A stretch of DNA of 8,898 bases from positions 1 through 8,898 of the forward strand of contig URZS01000022.1 of NCBI GenBank assembly GCA_900552445.1, written 5' to 3'. A model generated the notes under the pieces. It was not told the DNA's origin, did not search any database, and was given only the letters and a program-made list of their open reading frames with translations. Shown in pieces: positions 1-6,716 of this stretch. The stretch is from an uncultured Veillonella sp. GTDB lineage: Bacteria; Bacillota; Negativicutes; Veillonellales; Veillonellaceae. The translations under genes and the position numbers were made by a program. The number at the start of each line of letters is the position of its first letter. Position 1 is the stretch's first letter.

Positions 1-39
1 AGTGAGCGTTTAGAGCATCTTTTACAAAAACCTCTTTAA
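1..39 (+). CDS. C-terminal end of an upstream gene (partial, unidentified)
   Basis: Frame 1 is open from the window edge and ends at a TAA at 37-39, giving a 12-residue tail (SERLEHLLQKPL). The other two forward frames hit stops within the first 13 bases. The piece is too short to identify. In many Firmicutes the dephospho-CoA kinase gene coaE lies directly before a small lytic transglycosylase, so a coaE tail is a reasonable guess from gene order only. Without the preceding sequence it cannot be shown to be coding. Confidence 0.35.
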   Translation, partial: SERLEHLLQKPL

Positions 40-84
40 TTCCAGTAGATGTGTCAAAATTGGTATATAAAAAATAGTATTAAA

Positions 85-93
85 TGGTATAAT
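85..93 (+). promoter_or_regulatory. Candidate extended -10 promoter for the transglycosylase gene
   Basis: TGGTATAAT combines the TGn extension with a perfect TATAAT hexamer. No good -35 stands at 16-18 nt: the nearest, TTGGTA at 60-65, is 22 nt away. It would therefore have to work as a -35-independent promoter, giving a leader of about 85 nt before the ATG at 187. A weaker alternative nearer the gene is TTGTAG (134-139), 17 nt, TATAGT (157-162). The AT-richness of the spacer makes chance matches likely. Confidence 0.45.
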
Positions 94-186
94 AAGCCCA
101 TGAAATTTAGTATTATAGTATCCTAGCATTTGGTTGTAGCTAGATTATGGTAAATATATAGTAATTATATGTAGAAAGGGGGATAT

Positions 187-741
187 ATGAAACGTGCAAC
201 GGCAACGGCGCTGTCTTGCGTCGTACTTGGGTGGTTTTATTTTACACATATAGATGATCCTTTGGCGCGTCAAACCGCGTATCCCTTTAACTATAGAGAT
301 GTAGTCATGGCTGCCGCTGAGAAAGAGCAAGTACCTCCGTCCTTGGTGGCTAGTGTTATCTTGGCTGAAAGTAAATACAAGAATACTGCTGAGTCTGAAA
401 CGGGTGCTCTTGGGTTGATGCAACTCATGCCTGATACGGCGCGTTGGGTAGCGCAACAAGTTGGTCATGGCAATTATACAGATCGCCAATTAAAAGAACC
501 TACCACTAATATTGAGTTAGGCACTTGGTACTTAGGTCATTTATTGAAGGAGTTCAATGGTGACGAAGTACAAGCATTAGCTGCTTATAATGCAGGTCGT
601 GGCCATGTGGAGTCTTGGCTTCATGAGAATAAATGGAATGGTATGGCTGATACAATTCCGTTTCCTGAGACACGTAGCTATGTAAAGGCTGTTTTACAGT
701 ATCAAGAAAGATATGAGGCATTATATGGAAACGATCATTGA
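187..741 (+). CDS. Membrane-anchored lytic transglycosylase, GH23/SLT family
   Basis: This 184-residue protein probably cleaves the MurNAc-GlcNAc bond of peptidoglycan non-hydrolytically, leaving 1,6-anhydro-MurNAc ends. A short basic N-terminus (MKR) followed by a hydrophobic stretch at about residues 8-20 suggests export with an uncleaved anchor. The catalytic domain fills residues 35-180. It shows the family motifs in order: ILAES with the likely catalytic acid Glu61, GALGLMQLMPDTA (73-85), AAYNAG (132-137) and ETRSYV (161-166). The arrangement resembles the small Slt-type enzymes found near coaE in Firmicutes rather than the long superhelical Slt70. The start is supported by AAAGGGGG at 175-182. 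The end overlaps the next gene by 17 nt, which suggests co-transcription. Family assignment is firm; the physiological role is inferred. Confidence 0.93.
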   Translation: MKRATATALSCVVLGWFYFTHIDDPLARQTAYPFNYRDVVMAAAEKEQVPPSLVASVILAESKYKNTAESETGALGLMQLMPDTARWVAQQVGHGNYTDRQLKEPTTNIELGTWYLGHLLKEFNGDEVQALAAYNAGRGHVESWLHENKWNGMADTIPFPETRSYVKAVLQYQERYEALYGNDH

Positions 742-1420
742 AGCTTGTAAAGGCTTAGACTATTCATGGTTGCCTCAAAGTATTGAAGGTTTTACTTTAG
801 TTACATCTAGTGAGAGTGACTATACAGAGTTAGCTAATCGTATTGAACGTGGAGAAGAGGTTTTACGAGTACCTATTTTCCATTATCAAAATGACTTAGG
901 CTGGCGTTGGTGTGCATTATACGATAAAGAGGTAGAGGATTATACGGTACATATTGAGATGCCTTTATTCTCCTTTGTGGATATTTCCTTTGTAAGAGCT
1001 GATTTAGAATCCTTTTGGAACGGTCTTAAGGAGCGATGTGTTAAGGGCTTAACCAATATGTTAATCGAACCATCTAATAATTTTACCTTTACCTATCGTC
1101 GCAGAGGGATTCCTACGTGGGACTTCTCTGAGGTTATGCCTAAAGAGGTAGAAGGCTTTGTTCGAGATATTGACCCTGCTCACGGGATTCGCATGATTAA
1201 TGGTTCTTTTATCATTGGCGAATACCGTAAAATGGATGAATGTACAGGTTTATTATTGTATTATAATGAGTTGCGCGATGAATATTTTGCAGAACTCCGT
1301 TATAAAAGCTATCCAGAAATCGATCATCATTTAGATGCTAAAAATCTAGATGACTTAGCTGACGTGTTGCGTGAACATTTAGGCCATATATTAAAAGGCT
1401 TAAATGACCGTATTGATTAA
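725..1420 (+). CDS. Conserved-looking hypothetical protein of unknown function
   Basis: I do not recognise this protein. From ATG 725 it has 231 residues, is rich in acidic and aromatic residues, and has no signal peptide, transmembrane stretch or metal-binding cluster that I can see, so it is probably cytosolic. It has Trp/Tyr-rich patches near the N-terminus (YSWLP, LGWRWCALYD) and a short basic patch, TYRRRG, in the middle. I prefer the start at 725 because GAGG at 715-718 lies 6 nt upstream. An in-frame ATG at 713 would add four residues (MRHY) and has only a poor AAGAAAG before it. The gene overlaps the transglycosylase by 17 nt, so the two are probably translated from one message. Codon use looks like its neighbours and there is no sign of recent transfer. 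A role linked to the cell wall enzyme is possible but rests on position only. Confidence 0.85.
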   Translation: METIIEACKGLDYSWLPQSIEGFTLVTSSESDYTELANRIERGEEVLRVPIFHYQNDLGWRWCALYDKEVEDYTVHIEMPLFSFVDISFVRADLESFWNGLKERCVKGLTNMLIEPSNNFTFTYRRRGIPTWDFSEVMPKEVEGFVRDIDPAHGIRMINGSFIIGEYRKMDECTGLLLYYNELRDEYFAELRYKSYPEIDHHLDAKNLDDLADVLREHLGHILKGLNDRID

Positions 1421-1424
1421 TTAG

Positions 1425-1478
1425 GATAGCTTTGACTATGCTATTATTGTAGTCATTTTAGGGTTTTATAAAATGACT
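1425..1478 (+). repeat. Cluster of overlapping AT-rich inverted repeats; weak terminator candidate
   Basis: Three stems are possible just after the stop at 1418-1420. ATAGC (1426-1430) pairs with GCTAT (1440-1444). TGACTA (1433-1438) pairs with TAGTCA (1450-1455). AGTCATTTTA (1451-1460) pairs perfectly with TAAAATGACT (1469-1478). The last two compete for the same bases. A run of six T residues occurs only at 1492-1497, 13 nt past the final stem, and the stems are AT-rich, so this is not a textbook intrinsic terminator. It is nevertheless the only termination-like structure between the two transcription units. Confidence 0.35.
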
Positions 1479-1522
1479 TATGTGGTATTGATTTTTTAAA
1501 TGCCCATTAGAAAGCGTAGAAT

Positions 1523-1551
1523 TTGTATATACACAGCAAATGTGATATACT
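1523..1551 (+). promoter_or_regulatory. Probable sigma-A promoter of the rimP-nusA-infB operon
   Basis: TTGTAT (1523-1528) is followed after exactly 17 nt by TATACT (1546-1551), and a TGA directly before the hexamer supplies the extended -10 TGn element. Transcription would begin near 1558-1559, giving a leader of about 125 nt before the rimP start at 1683. It is the best promoter-like sequence I find in the window and is positioned where an operon promoter is expected. The -35 matches consensus at four of six positions. Confidence 0.72.
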
Positions 1552-1578
1552 ATATATGACTTTTATATAAATCTTTTA

Positions 1579-1604
1579 AAAGAGTGGGCTTATGTCCACT
1601 CTTT
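1579..1604 (+). promoter_or_regulatory. Hairpin in the 5' leader of rimP
   Basis: AAAGAGTGG (1579-1587) pairs perfectly with CCACTCTTT (1596-1604), and G1588-T1595 can add a wobble pair around the loop CTTATG. It lies about 20 nt after the predicted transcription start and 78 nt before the rimP start. Only CATTTA follows the stem, so there is no proper U-tract and full termination is doubtful. From general knowledge, similar AGTGGG/CCCACT hairpins are frequent ahead of rimP in Firmicutes. A role as 5' stabiliser, attenuator or target for NusA autoregulation is inference. Confidence 0.6.
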
Positions 1605-1667
1605 CATTTATGATTAGCTTAATTTTAAGGTGAATGAATCAAGAGATATATACAAGATGTAGTAATG

Positions 1668-1674
1668 AAGGAGG
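1668..1674 (+). promoter_or_regulatory. Ribosome binding site that decides the rimP start
   Basis: AAGGAGG is a near-perfect Shine-Dalgarno sequence. It lies after the first in-frame ATG (1665), only 2 nt before the second (1677) and 8 nt before the third (1683). Only 1683 has normal spacing, so rimP very probably begins there and not at the longest possible start. Confidence 0.85.
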
Positions 1675-1682
1675 CGATGGCT

Positions 1683-2141
1683 ATGAAGAGAGAAGCAGTA
1701 GAGGAATTTGTATCCTCTGTAGTTGAAGGTATAATAGCCGGCACCGATATGGAACTCGTTGATGTAGACTATGTGCGCGAACGCGATTGGTATTTGCGTG
1801 TCTATCTCGATAAACCAGGTGGTGTAGATTTGGATGATTGTCAGTTGGTGAGCGAAAAATTAAGTGCTGTCCTCGACGAAAAGGATCCAATTACGGAAAA
1901 CTATTTATTGGAAGTATCTTCTCCAGGCCTAGATCGAGTTCTTAAGAAGGATAAGGATTTGATTCGCTATAATGGCCGTGACGTAGATATTCAGTTATTT
2001 AAACCTGTTAATGGCAGTAAACAATTTACTGGTGCCTTACAAGGTTTTACGGATACAACTATCGACTTTACTATTAATGGTGAAAGCATGACATTTGAAC
2101 GTTCTGCTATTGCACAAATTCGATTACATCTTGATTTTTAA
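1683..2141 (+). CDS. rimP: Ribosome maturation factor RimP
   Basis: RimP assists late assembly of the 30S ribosomal subunit, binding the free small subunit. From ATG 1683 the product has 152 residues, the usual family length. The N-terminal alpha/beta domain (about 1-80) holds ELVDVDY and GGVDLDDCQLVSEKLSAVLD. It is followed by the family signature LEVSSPGLDR (76-85) and a C-terminal SH3-like beta domain (about 88-152). The start is fixed by AAGGAGG 8 nt upstream; the longer start at 1665 would place that site inside the gene. rimP opens the operon behind its own promoter and hairpin leader, and nusA follows after 17 nt, an arrangement shared by most bacteria. Confidence 0.95.
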   Translation: MKREAVEEFVSSVVEGIIAGTDMELVDVDYVRERDWYLRVYLDKPGGVDLDDCQLVSEKLSAVLDEKDPITENYLLEVSSPGLDRVLKKDKDLIRYNGRDVDIQLFKPVNGSKQFTGALQGFTDTTIDFTINGESMTFERSAIAQIRLHLDF

Positions 2142-2158
2142 TATATGGAGGCATACGA

Positions 2159-3235
2159 GTGAGTCAAGAATTAATTCAAGCGGTAATGGTACTTACAAAG
2201 CAAAAAGGTTTTGCTCCTGAGGTTATCTTTGAATCCTTAGAGGCTGCATTATTGCAAGCATATCGCAAAGAACCAACATCTAATCCAGATGCGTACGTTG
2301 TGATTGACCGCGAAACAGGCGTTTATAAAGTAATGGCAAAAAAACAAGTAGTAGAAACTGTGGAATTACCTGAAACAGAAATTAGCTTGCTTGATGCTCG
2401 CAAAAAAGATAAACGTTTTGAGATTGGTGATGTAGTAGAAGTAGATGTAACTCCTGCCAACTTTGGTCGTAGCGCTGCCCATACTGCAAAACAAATGCTC
2501 ATTCAACGTTTGAAAGAGGCTGAGCGCAGCGTAGTATACGAAGAATACTACAGCCGCGAAGGTGATATTATCACTGGCGTCATTACTCGCGTAGAAGGCA
2601 AAAACGTATTTATCGATCTTGGTAAAACAGAAGCAATTTTGCCGCCAACAGAGCAAATTGCTACTGAAACATATCGTGAAGGGGACCGCATTAAATGCTA
2701 TATCGTAGAGGTTAAGAAAACTACCAAAGGCCCTCAAATCATGATTTCCCGTACACATCCAGGCTTATTAAAACGTCTTTTTGAATTGGAAGTGCCAGAA
2801 ATCTTTGAAGGCGTTGTGGAGCTTAAATCTGTAGCTCGTGAGCCAGGTATGCGCTCTAAAATCGCTGTATATAGCCGCGATGAAAATGTTGATCCTGTAG
2901 GTGCTTGCGTAGGTCCTAAAGGTCAACGTGTACAACATATCGTTGATGAATTACACGATGAAAAAATCGATATTGTTAAATGGGATGAAGATCCAGCAAT
3001 TTACATTGCTAACTCCTTAAGCCCTGCAAAGGTTATATCTGTAGATGTAAGCGAAGAAGAAAAATCTTCTTACGTAGTAGTACCTGACTACCAATTATCG
3101 TTAGCAATTGGTAAAGCTGGTCAAAATGCTCGTTTAGCTGCGAAGCTAACAAACTGGAAAATTGATATTAAAAGCGAAACTCAAGCTGCTGAAGAACCTT
3201 TCACAGGTTTTGGCAATGCTGAGGATGGTGAATAG
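2159..3235 (+). CDS. nusA: Transcription termination/antitermination factor NusA
   Basis: NusA binds RNA polymerase and nascent RNA, promoting pausing, intrinsic termination and transcription-translation coupling. The 358-residue product is the short form typical of Firmicutes, without the extra C-terminal acidic repeats of Escherichia coli NusA. Visible domains are the N-terminal RNAP-binding domain (about 1-128), an S1 domain (about 134-200, beginning GDIITGVITRVEGKNVFIDLG), KH1 (GPKG loop at 252-255) and KH2 (GKAG loop at 318-321). Translation starts at GTG 2159, with GGAGG at 2147-2151 and 7 nt spacing. The stop lies 2 nt before the next start, so translation of the two is probably coupled. 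Hairpins in its own operon may be targets of its activity; that is inference. Confidence 0.97.
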   Translation: MSQELIQAVMVLTKQKGFAPEVIFESLEAALLQAYRKEPTSNPDAYVVIDRETGVYKVMAKKQVVETVELPETEISLLDARKKDKRFEIGDVVEVDVTPANFGRSAAHTAKQMLIQRLKEAERSVVYEEYYSREGDIITGVITRVEGKNVFIDLGKTEAILPPTEQIATETYREGDRIKCYIVEVKKTTKGPQIMISRTHPGLLKRLFELEVPEIFEGVVELKSVAREPGMRSKIAVYSRDENVDPVGACVGPKGQRVQHIVDELHDEKIDIVKWDEDPAIYIANSLSPAKVISVDVSEEEKSSYVVVPDYQLSLAIGKAGQNARLAAKLTNWKIDIKSETQAAEEPFTGFGNAEDGE

Positions 3236-3237
3236 TC

Positions 3238-3507
3238 ATGAAACCGAAATCCCAACCTATGCGAACTTGTGTAGGATGTGGTGAGCCTAAGGCTAAATGT
3301 GAATTGATTCGCGTAGCTTTGAGCCCAGACGGTAAGATCAGTATTGATCGCACTGGTAAAGCACCAGGACGTGGAGCCTATCTATGTGAATCCATGTCGT
3401 GCTTTGAGCAAGCCTATAAGGCAAAACGATTAGAACGGTCATTAAAGCATGGTGTATCGAGAGAGATATACGAAGCGTTACAACGTGATTTACAAGAGAA
3501 TGAGTAA
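3238..3507 (+). CDS. rnpM: RNase P modulator RnpM (YlxR family, DUF448)
   Basis: This small basic protein of 89 residues belongs to the YlxR family. The Bacillus subtilis member has been reported to bind RNase P RNA and modulate its activity in vitro; older work treats it as a nucleoid- or RNA-binding protein. The diagnostic features are RTCVGC (9-14), in a Cys-rich N-terminus, and GRGAYLC (44-50), followed by a basic helical tail containing KAKRLERSLK. The ATG stands 2 nt after the nusA stop, with only a weak GGATGGTG before it, so it probably depends on ribosomes finishing nusA. It is constant in this operon between nusA and infB. Family assignment is firm; function in this organism is extrapolated. 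Confidence 0.93.
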   Translation: MKPKSQPMRTCVGCGEPKAKCELIRVALSPDGKISIDRTGKAPGRGAYLCESMSCFEQAYKAKRLERSLKHGVSREIYEALQRDLQENE

Positions 3508-3519
3508 TCACTGATATAA

Positions 3520-3825
3520 ATGAATGAAGATAAAATTTTGAATCTCTTAGGTTTAGCACAACGAGCAGGCAAAGTTATTTCCGGTGATTTCATCGTAGAA
3601 AAGGCTATAAAGAGAAAGGAACCGAAATTGGTACTTCTCGCTGGTGACTGTGCAGCCAACAATGAAAAGAAATATACTCAATTAGCAGAGACACATCAGA
3701 TTCCACTTCATAGTATTGCCAATAAAGAGACGTTAGGAACGGCTATTGGTAAAGAAGTAAGGGTAGTAGTTGCCGTACTAGATGATGGATTTGCAAAGGC
3801 AATATTAAAAGAGATTGATCGATAA
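3520..3825 (+). CDS. ylxQ: L7Ae-family RNA-binding protein YlxQ
   Basis: YlxQ is a 101-residue member of the ribosomal protein L7Ae/L30e/S12e family, whose members bind kink-turn RNAs. The N-terminal signature LGLAQRAGKVISGD (10-23) and the alternating alpha/beta pattern, with LVLLAGDCAANN in the centre and VRVVVAVLDDGFAKAILKEI at the end, are visible. Its cellular role is not well established. The start is unusual: no Shine-Dalgarno is present in the 20 bases before ATG 3520, and a TAA in the same frame (3517-3519) directly touches the ATG. It lies 12 nt after rnpM in the same reading frame, so translation probably relies on reinitiation by ribosomes leaving rnpM. Confidence 0.92.
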   Translation: MNEDKILNLLGLAQRAGKVISGDFIVEKAIKRKEPKLVLLAGDCAANNEKKYTQLAETHQIPLHSIANKETLGTAIGKEVRVVVAVLDDGFAKAILKEIDR

Positions 3826-3840
3826 TAAGGGGGTATGTAG

Positions 3841-6333
3841 ATGTCCAAAAAGCGCGTTCATGAAATCGCCAAAGAGTTCGGCGTAGAAAGTAAGCAGGTT
3901 ATTTCTATTTTGCAACAACATAATGTAAATGTTACGAAAGCAGTTAATTCTGTAGATGATTCCGGTTATGAAATTGTAAAAAAACAATTGACTAAGAAAT
4001 CTGAAGCACCTAAAGTAGCACAAAAATCAGAAAAAAAAGTAGAACAAAAATCTGCTCCAAGTGCAGCTCATAAACAAGAAGCTGCGCCACATAAACAACA
4101 ACATCAAAATCGTTCTAACGAACATAAAAAGGATAATCACAAACAAGGTGGTCAAAAACAAGACGATCAATCTAAACAAAAGGACCACAAAAAAGGCAAT
4201 GTACGTCACGTACAAATTTCTGAGCCTACACGTAAATCCGATGGTAACCAACATGGTGGTGACCGCGCTAATAACCGCCCTAATAACAATAATAACCGCA
4301 ATAATGACAACCGTAATAATGGTCGTCCTAATGATGCGCGTAATAACGACAATCGCAATAACGACAATCGCAATAACGATAACCGCAATAGCGACAACCG
4401 CAACAACGATAATCGCAATTCTAATAACAATGATCGCCGTAACAAGAAAAATAAAAAAGGTGGCAATAATCGCCCTCAATCCTTGTTATCTACATCTATG
4501 CAAAAGAAAAAGAATCGCGTTAAACATCGTAACGAACAGTACTTACAACAAAAAGCAGAAGCTGAACGTAAGGCTGAAGCAGCGATTGCCACAGAAATTG
4601 AATTGTCTGGCTCTTTAACTGTTAAAGAACTAGCTGAAAAAATGGGCCGAGAAGTATCTGAAATTATCAAAAAATTGATGCTTTTAGGTGTAATGGCAAG
4701 CATTAACCAAGAGGTTGATGTTGATACAGCTACAATTGTAGCCGAAGAATTTGGTGTAACTGTAACTGAAGTAGAACCTGAAGAGGATCCTACTGATATC
4801 ATCGAAATTGAAGATGCACCAGAAACATTAAAACCTCGTCCACCAGTAGTTACTATCATGGGTCACGTTGACCATGGTAAAACATCTTTATTGGACGTAA
4901 TTCGTCAAACTAACGTAACAGCTGGCGAAGCTGGCGGTATCACTCAACACATCGGTGCATACCAAGTTCGTTATAATGATAATAAAATTACATTCCTTGA
5001 TACTCCAGGCCATGAAGCGTTTACTGCTATGCGCCTACGCGGTGCGAAGTCCACGGATATCGCAGTTCTCGTAGTAGCTGCTGACGACGGTGTAATGCCA
5101 CAAACTATCGAGGCTATTAACCATGCTAAATCTGCGGACGTACCTATTATCGTAGCCATCAATAAAATGGATAAACCAGGTGCTAACCCAGACCATGTTA
5201 AACAACAATTGTCTGAACATGGCCTTTTACCAGAAGAATGGGGCGGCGATGTAATCATGGTTCCAGTTTCTGCTAAACAAAAACAAGGTATCGACGACTT
5301 GCTCGAAAATATCTTGCTCGTTGCAGAAGTTATGGAATTAAAAGCTAACCCTAACCGCAAAGCTTATGGCGTAGTTATCGAGGCTCAACTTGATAAAGGC
5401 CGTGGTGCTGTATGTACAGTATTAGTACAAAAAGGTTCTCTCCGCGTAGGTGATACAGTTCTTGCTGGTACTGCATACGGTAAAGTTCGTGCTATGACAA
5501 ATGAACGTGGCGAAAAAGTAAAAGTAGCTCGTCCATCTATGCCAGTAGAAATCTTGGGCTTCTCCGAAGTGCCACAAGCTGGTGAAATCATCAATGGTAT
5601 GGATGATAACGAAGCACGTGCAATCGCTGAAAAACGTATTGCAAAACAACGCGTTCAAGAATTACAAGCAACTCACAAAGTTACATTGGATGATATTTTC
5701 AACCAAATTCAACAAGGTGAGTTAAAAGATCTTAACATCATCATTAAAGCTGACGTTCAAGGTTCTGTAGAAGCATTGCGTCAATCTTTAGAAGGTATTA
5801 AAAACCCTGAAGTTCGTATTGTTATCGTCCATGCTGCAGTAGGTGCTATCAATGAATCCGATATCATGTTGGCTTCTGCATCTAATGCAATCGTAATGGG
5901 CTTCAACGTACGTCCTGATGCTAATGTTCGCCGCGCTGCGGAAAATGAAAAGGTTGACCTTCGTACATATCGTGTAATCTATGATGCTATCAACGACGTT
6001 GAGTCTGCGATGCGTGGTATGTTAGCACCTCAATTCAAAGAGGTTATCGTTGGTCGCGCTGAAGTACGTCAAGTTATCTCTACACCTAAAGCAATTGTTG
6101 CTGGTTCTTATGTAACTGAAGGTCGTATTACTAACGACTCTGAAGTACGTTTGATCCGCGATGGCATCGTTGTATTTGAAGGTAAGGTTGACTCCTTACG
6201 CCGCTTCAAAGACGAAGTGAAAGAGGTTAAAACATCCTTCGAATGTGGTATTTCCTTGGAAGGTTACCGCGACGTGAAGGAAGGCGACGTTATCGAAGCA
6301 TACTTAATGGAAGAAATTGCACCTCAATTCTAG
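3841..6333 (+). CDS. infB: Translation initiation factor IF-2
   Basis: IF2 is the GTPase that brings fMet-tRNA to the 30S subunit and promotes 50S joining. The 830-residue protein begins with an IF2_N domain (1-50). It continues with a long polar linker (about 52-225) rich in Lys, Gln, Asn and Arg, then a second IF2_N-like segment (about 255-310). The GTPase domain shows G1 GHVDHGKT (341-348), G2 GGIT (365-368), G3 DTPGH (387-391), G4 NKMD (441-444) and G5 SAK (477-479). Domain II starts near 506, domain III contains [11 protein letters not shown] (637-647), and the C-terminal initiator-tRNA-binding domain ends with [16 protein letters not shown] (801-816). AAGGGGG at 3827-3833 gives 7 nt spacing to the ATG. 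All motifs are intact. Confidence 0.98.
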   Translation: MSKKRVHEIAKEFGVESKQVISILQQHNVNVTKAVNSVDDSGYEIVKKQLTKKSEAPKVAQKSEKKVEQKSAPSAAHKQEAAPHKQQHQNRSNEHKKDNHKQGGQKQDDQSKQKDHKKGNVRHVQISEPTRKSDGNQHGGDRANNRPNNNNNRNNDNRNNGRPNDARNNDNRNNDNRNNDNRNSDNRNNDNRNSNNNDRRNKKNKKGGNNRPQSLLSTSMQKKKNRVKHRNEQYLQQKAEAERKAEAAIATEIELSGSLTVKELAEKMGREVSEIIKKLMLLGVMASINQEVDVDTATIVAEEFGVTVTEVEPEEDPTDIIEIEDAPETLKPRPPVVTIMGHVDHGKTSLLDVIRQTNVTAGEAGGITQHIGAYQVRYNDNKITFLDTPGHEAFTAMRLRGAKSTDIAVLVVAADDGVMPQTIEAINHAKSADVPIIVAINKMDKPGANPDHVKQQLSEHGLLPEEWGGDVIMVPVSAKQKQGIDDLLENILLVAEVMELKANPNRKAYGVVIEAQLDKGRGAVCTVLVQKGSLRVGDTVLAGTAYGKVRAMTNERGEKVKVARPSMPVEILGFSEVPQAGEIINGMDDNEARAIAEKRIAKQRVQELQATHKVTLDDIFNQIQQGELKDLNIIIKADVQGSVEALRQSLEGIKNPEVRIVIVHAAVGAINESDIMLASASNAIVMGFNVRPDANVRRAAENEKVDLRTYRVIYDAINDVESAMRGMLAPQFKEVIVGRAEVRQVISTPKAIVAGSYVTEGRITNDSEVRLIRDGIVVFEGKVDSLRRFKDEVKEVKTSFECGISLEGYRDVKEGDVIEAYLMEEIAPQF
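4342..4416 (+). repeat. Five tandem 15-bp repeats encoding NNDNR in the IF2 linker
   Basis: The unit AATAACGACAATCGC occurs five times in a row with small changes (4342, 4357, 4372, 4387, 4402). It encodes residues 168-192 as NNDNR, with one NSDNR. A further NNDNR at residues 154-158 and related Asn/Arg text lie just upstream. The first two units are identical in DNA, which suggests fairly recent duplication. The region is expected to be disordered and may vary in length between strains. Confidence 0.9.
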
Positions 6334-6342
6334 GAGGTTTAT

Positions 6343-6699
6343 ATGAGTGACGTTCGTGTCAGAAAATTACAAGAATTTATCAAACAAGAGGTAAGTCAAA
6401 TGTTGATGCGCGGGTTGAAAGACCCTCGCATCGGCTTTACTACAATCACTGATGTTCATGTAACAGGTGATTTACGGGAAGCTACGATTTATGTTTCCTT
6501 GTTTGGTTCTGATAAGGAAAAACAAGATACCCTTATCGCATTAAAGCATGCAGCTGGCCATATTCGTACTGAGCTTGGCAAAGTACTTAAATTGCGCCAT
6601 ATTCCTTCTATCACTTTTGATAAGGATACGTCTTTAGACTATAGCATGCATATCGAATCCCTTTTGAATGAAATCAAAAAGGATGAAGAAACAAATTAA
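6343..6699 (+). CDS. rbfA: 30S ribosome-binding factor RbfA
   Basis: RbfA binds the 30S subunit near the 5' end of 16S rRNA and supports late maturation and cold adaptation. The 118-residue product is of normal length and shows the family pattern: an N-terminal helix (VRKLQEFIKQEVSQML), KDPRIG (26-31), a strand region with DLREATIYVS (43-52), and AAG (70-72) in the position of the Ala-x-Gly helix kink that replaces the GxxG loop of this KH-like fold. LRHIPSITFDKD (84-95) follows. A strong AGGAGG (6332-6337) overlaps the infB stop codon and stands 5 nt before the ATG, tying its translation to infB. The Bacillus neighbour ylxP, between infB and rbfA, is absent here. Confidence 0.96.
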   Translation: MSDVRVRKLQEFIKQEVSQMLMRGLKDPRIGFTTITDVHVTGDLREATIYVSLFGSDKEKQDTLIALKHAAGHIRTELGKVLKLRHIPSITFDKDTSLDYSMHIESLLNEIKKDEETN

Positions 6700-6716
6700 C
6701 ACAAAGGATACAGAAC

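Noticed and set aside
187..240. Lipoprotein signal (Cys11 after ALS) in the lytic transglycosylase
   Set aside because: The Cys comes before most of the hydrophobic segment, and the -3 position is Ala rather than Leu; a signal anchor fits better.
713..724. Longer start at ATG 713 for the hypothetical gene
   Set aside because: Only a poor AAGAAAG precedes it, whereas ATG 725 has GAGG at 6 nt. The difference is four residues, and the choice is not certain.
1665..1682. Longer rimP start at ATG 1665 (MKEAMA extension)
   Set aside because: The strong AAGGAGG at 1668-1674 would lie inside the gene, and no comparable ribosome site precedes 1665; ATG 1683 has ideal spacing.
2531..2551. 7-bp inverted repeat in nusA (GTAGTAT / ATACTAC)
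   Set aside because: The stem is AT-rich with a 7-nt loop and no T-run; such short repeats are expected by chance. A similar 7-bp one at 3054-3071 was rejected for the same reason.
3835..3840. ATG-TAG start-stop pair immediately before the infB ATG
   Set aside because: It is only 1 nt from the Shine-Dalgarno AAGGGGG, too close for initiation; the infB ATG at 3841 has normal spacing.
4342..4416. Regularly repeated 15-bp units considered as a CRISPR-like or iteron array
   Set aside because: The units are directly adjacent without spacers, keep the infB reading frame and encode a pentapeptide repeat, so they are protein-coding repeats.
4027..4479. A 150-codon antisense frame encoding a very hydrophobic, Ile/Val-rich protein resembling a membrane protein
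   Set aside because: It is the mirror of the Asn/Asp/Arg/Lys-rich linker of infB; antisense of AAT/AAC/GAT codons gives Ile and Val. The other long open frames here (4061-4618 on +, 4206-4466 on -) have the same cause.
4498..4500. Internal ATG (Met220) of infB as start of a shorter IF2 isoform
   Set aside because: No Shine-Dalgarno-like sequence precedes it, so there is no sequence support for an isoform start.
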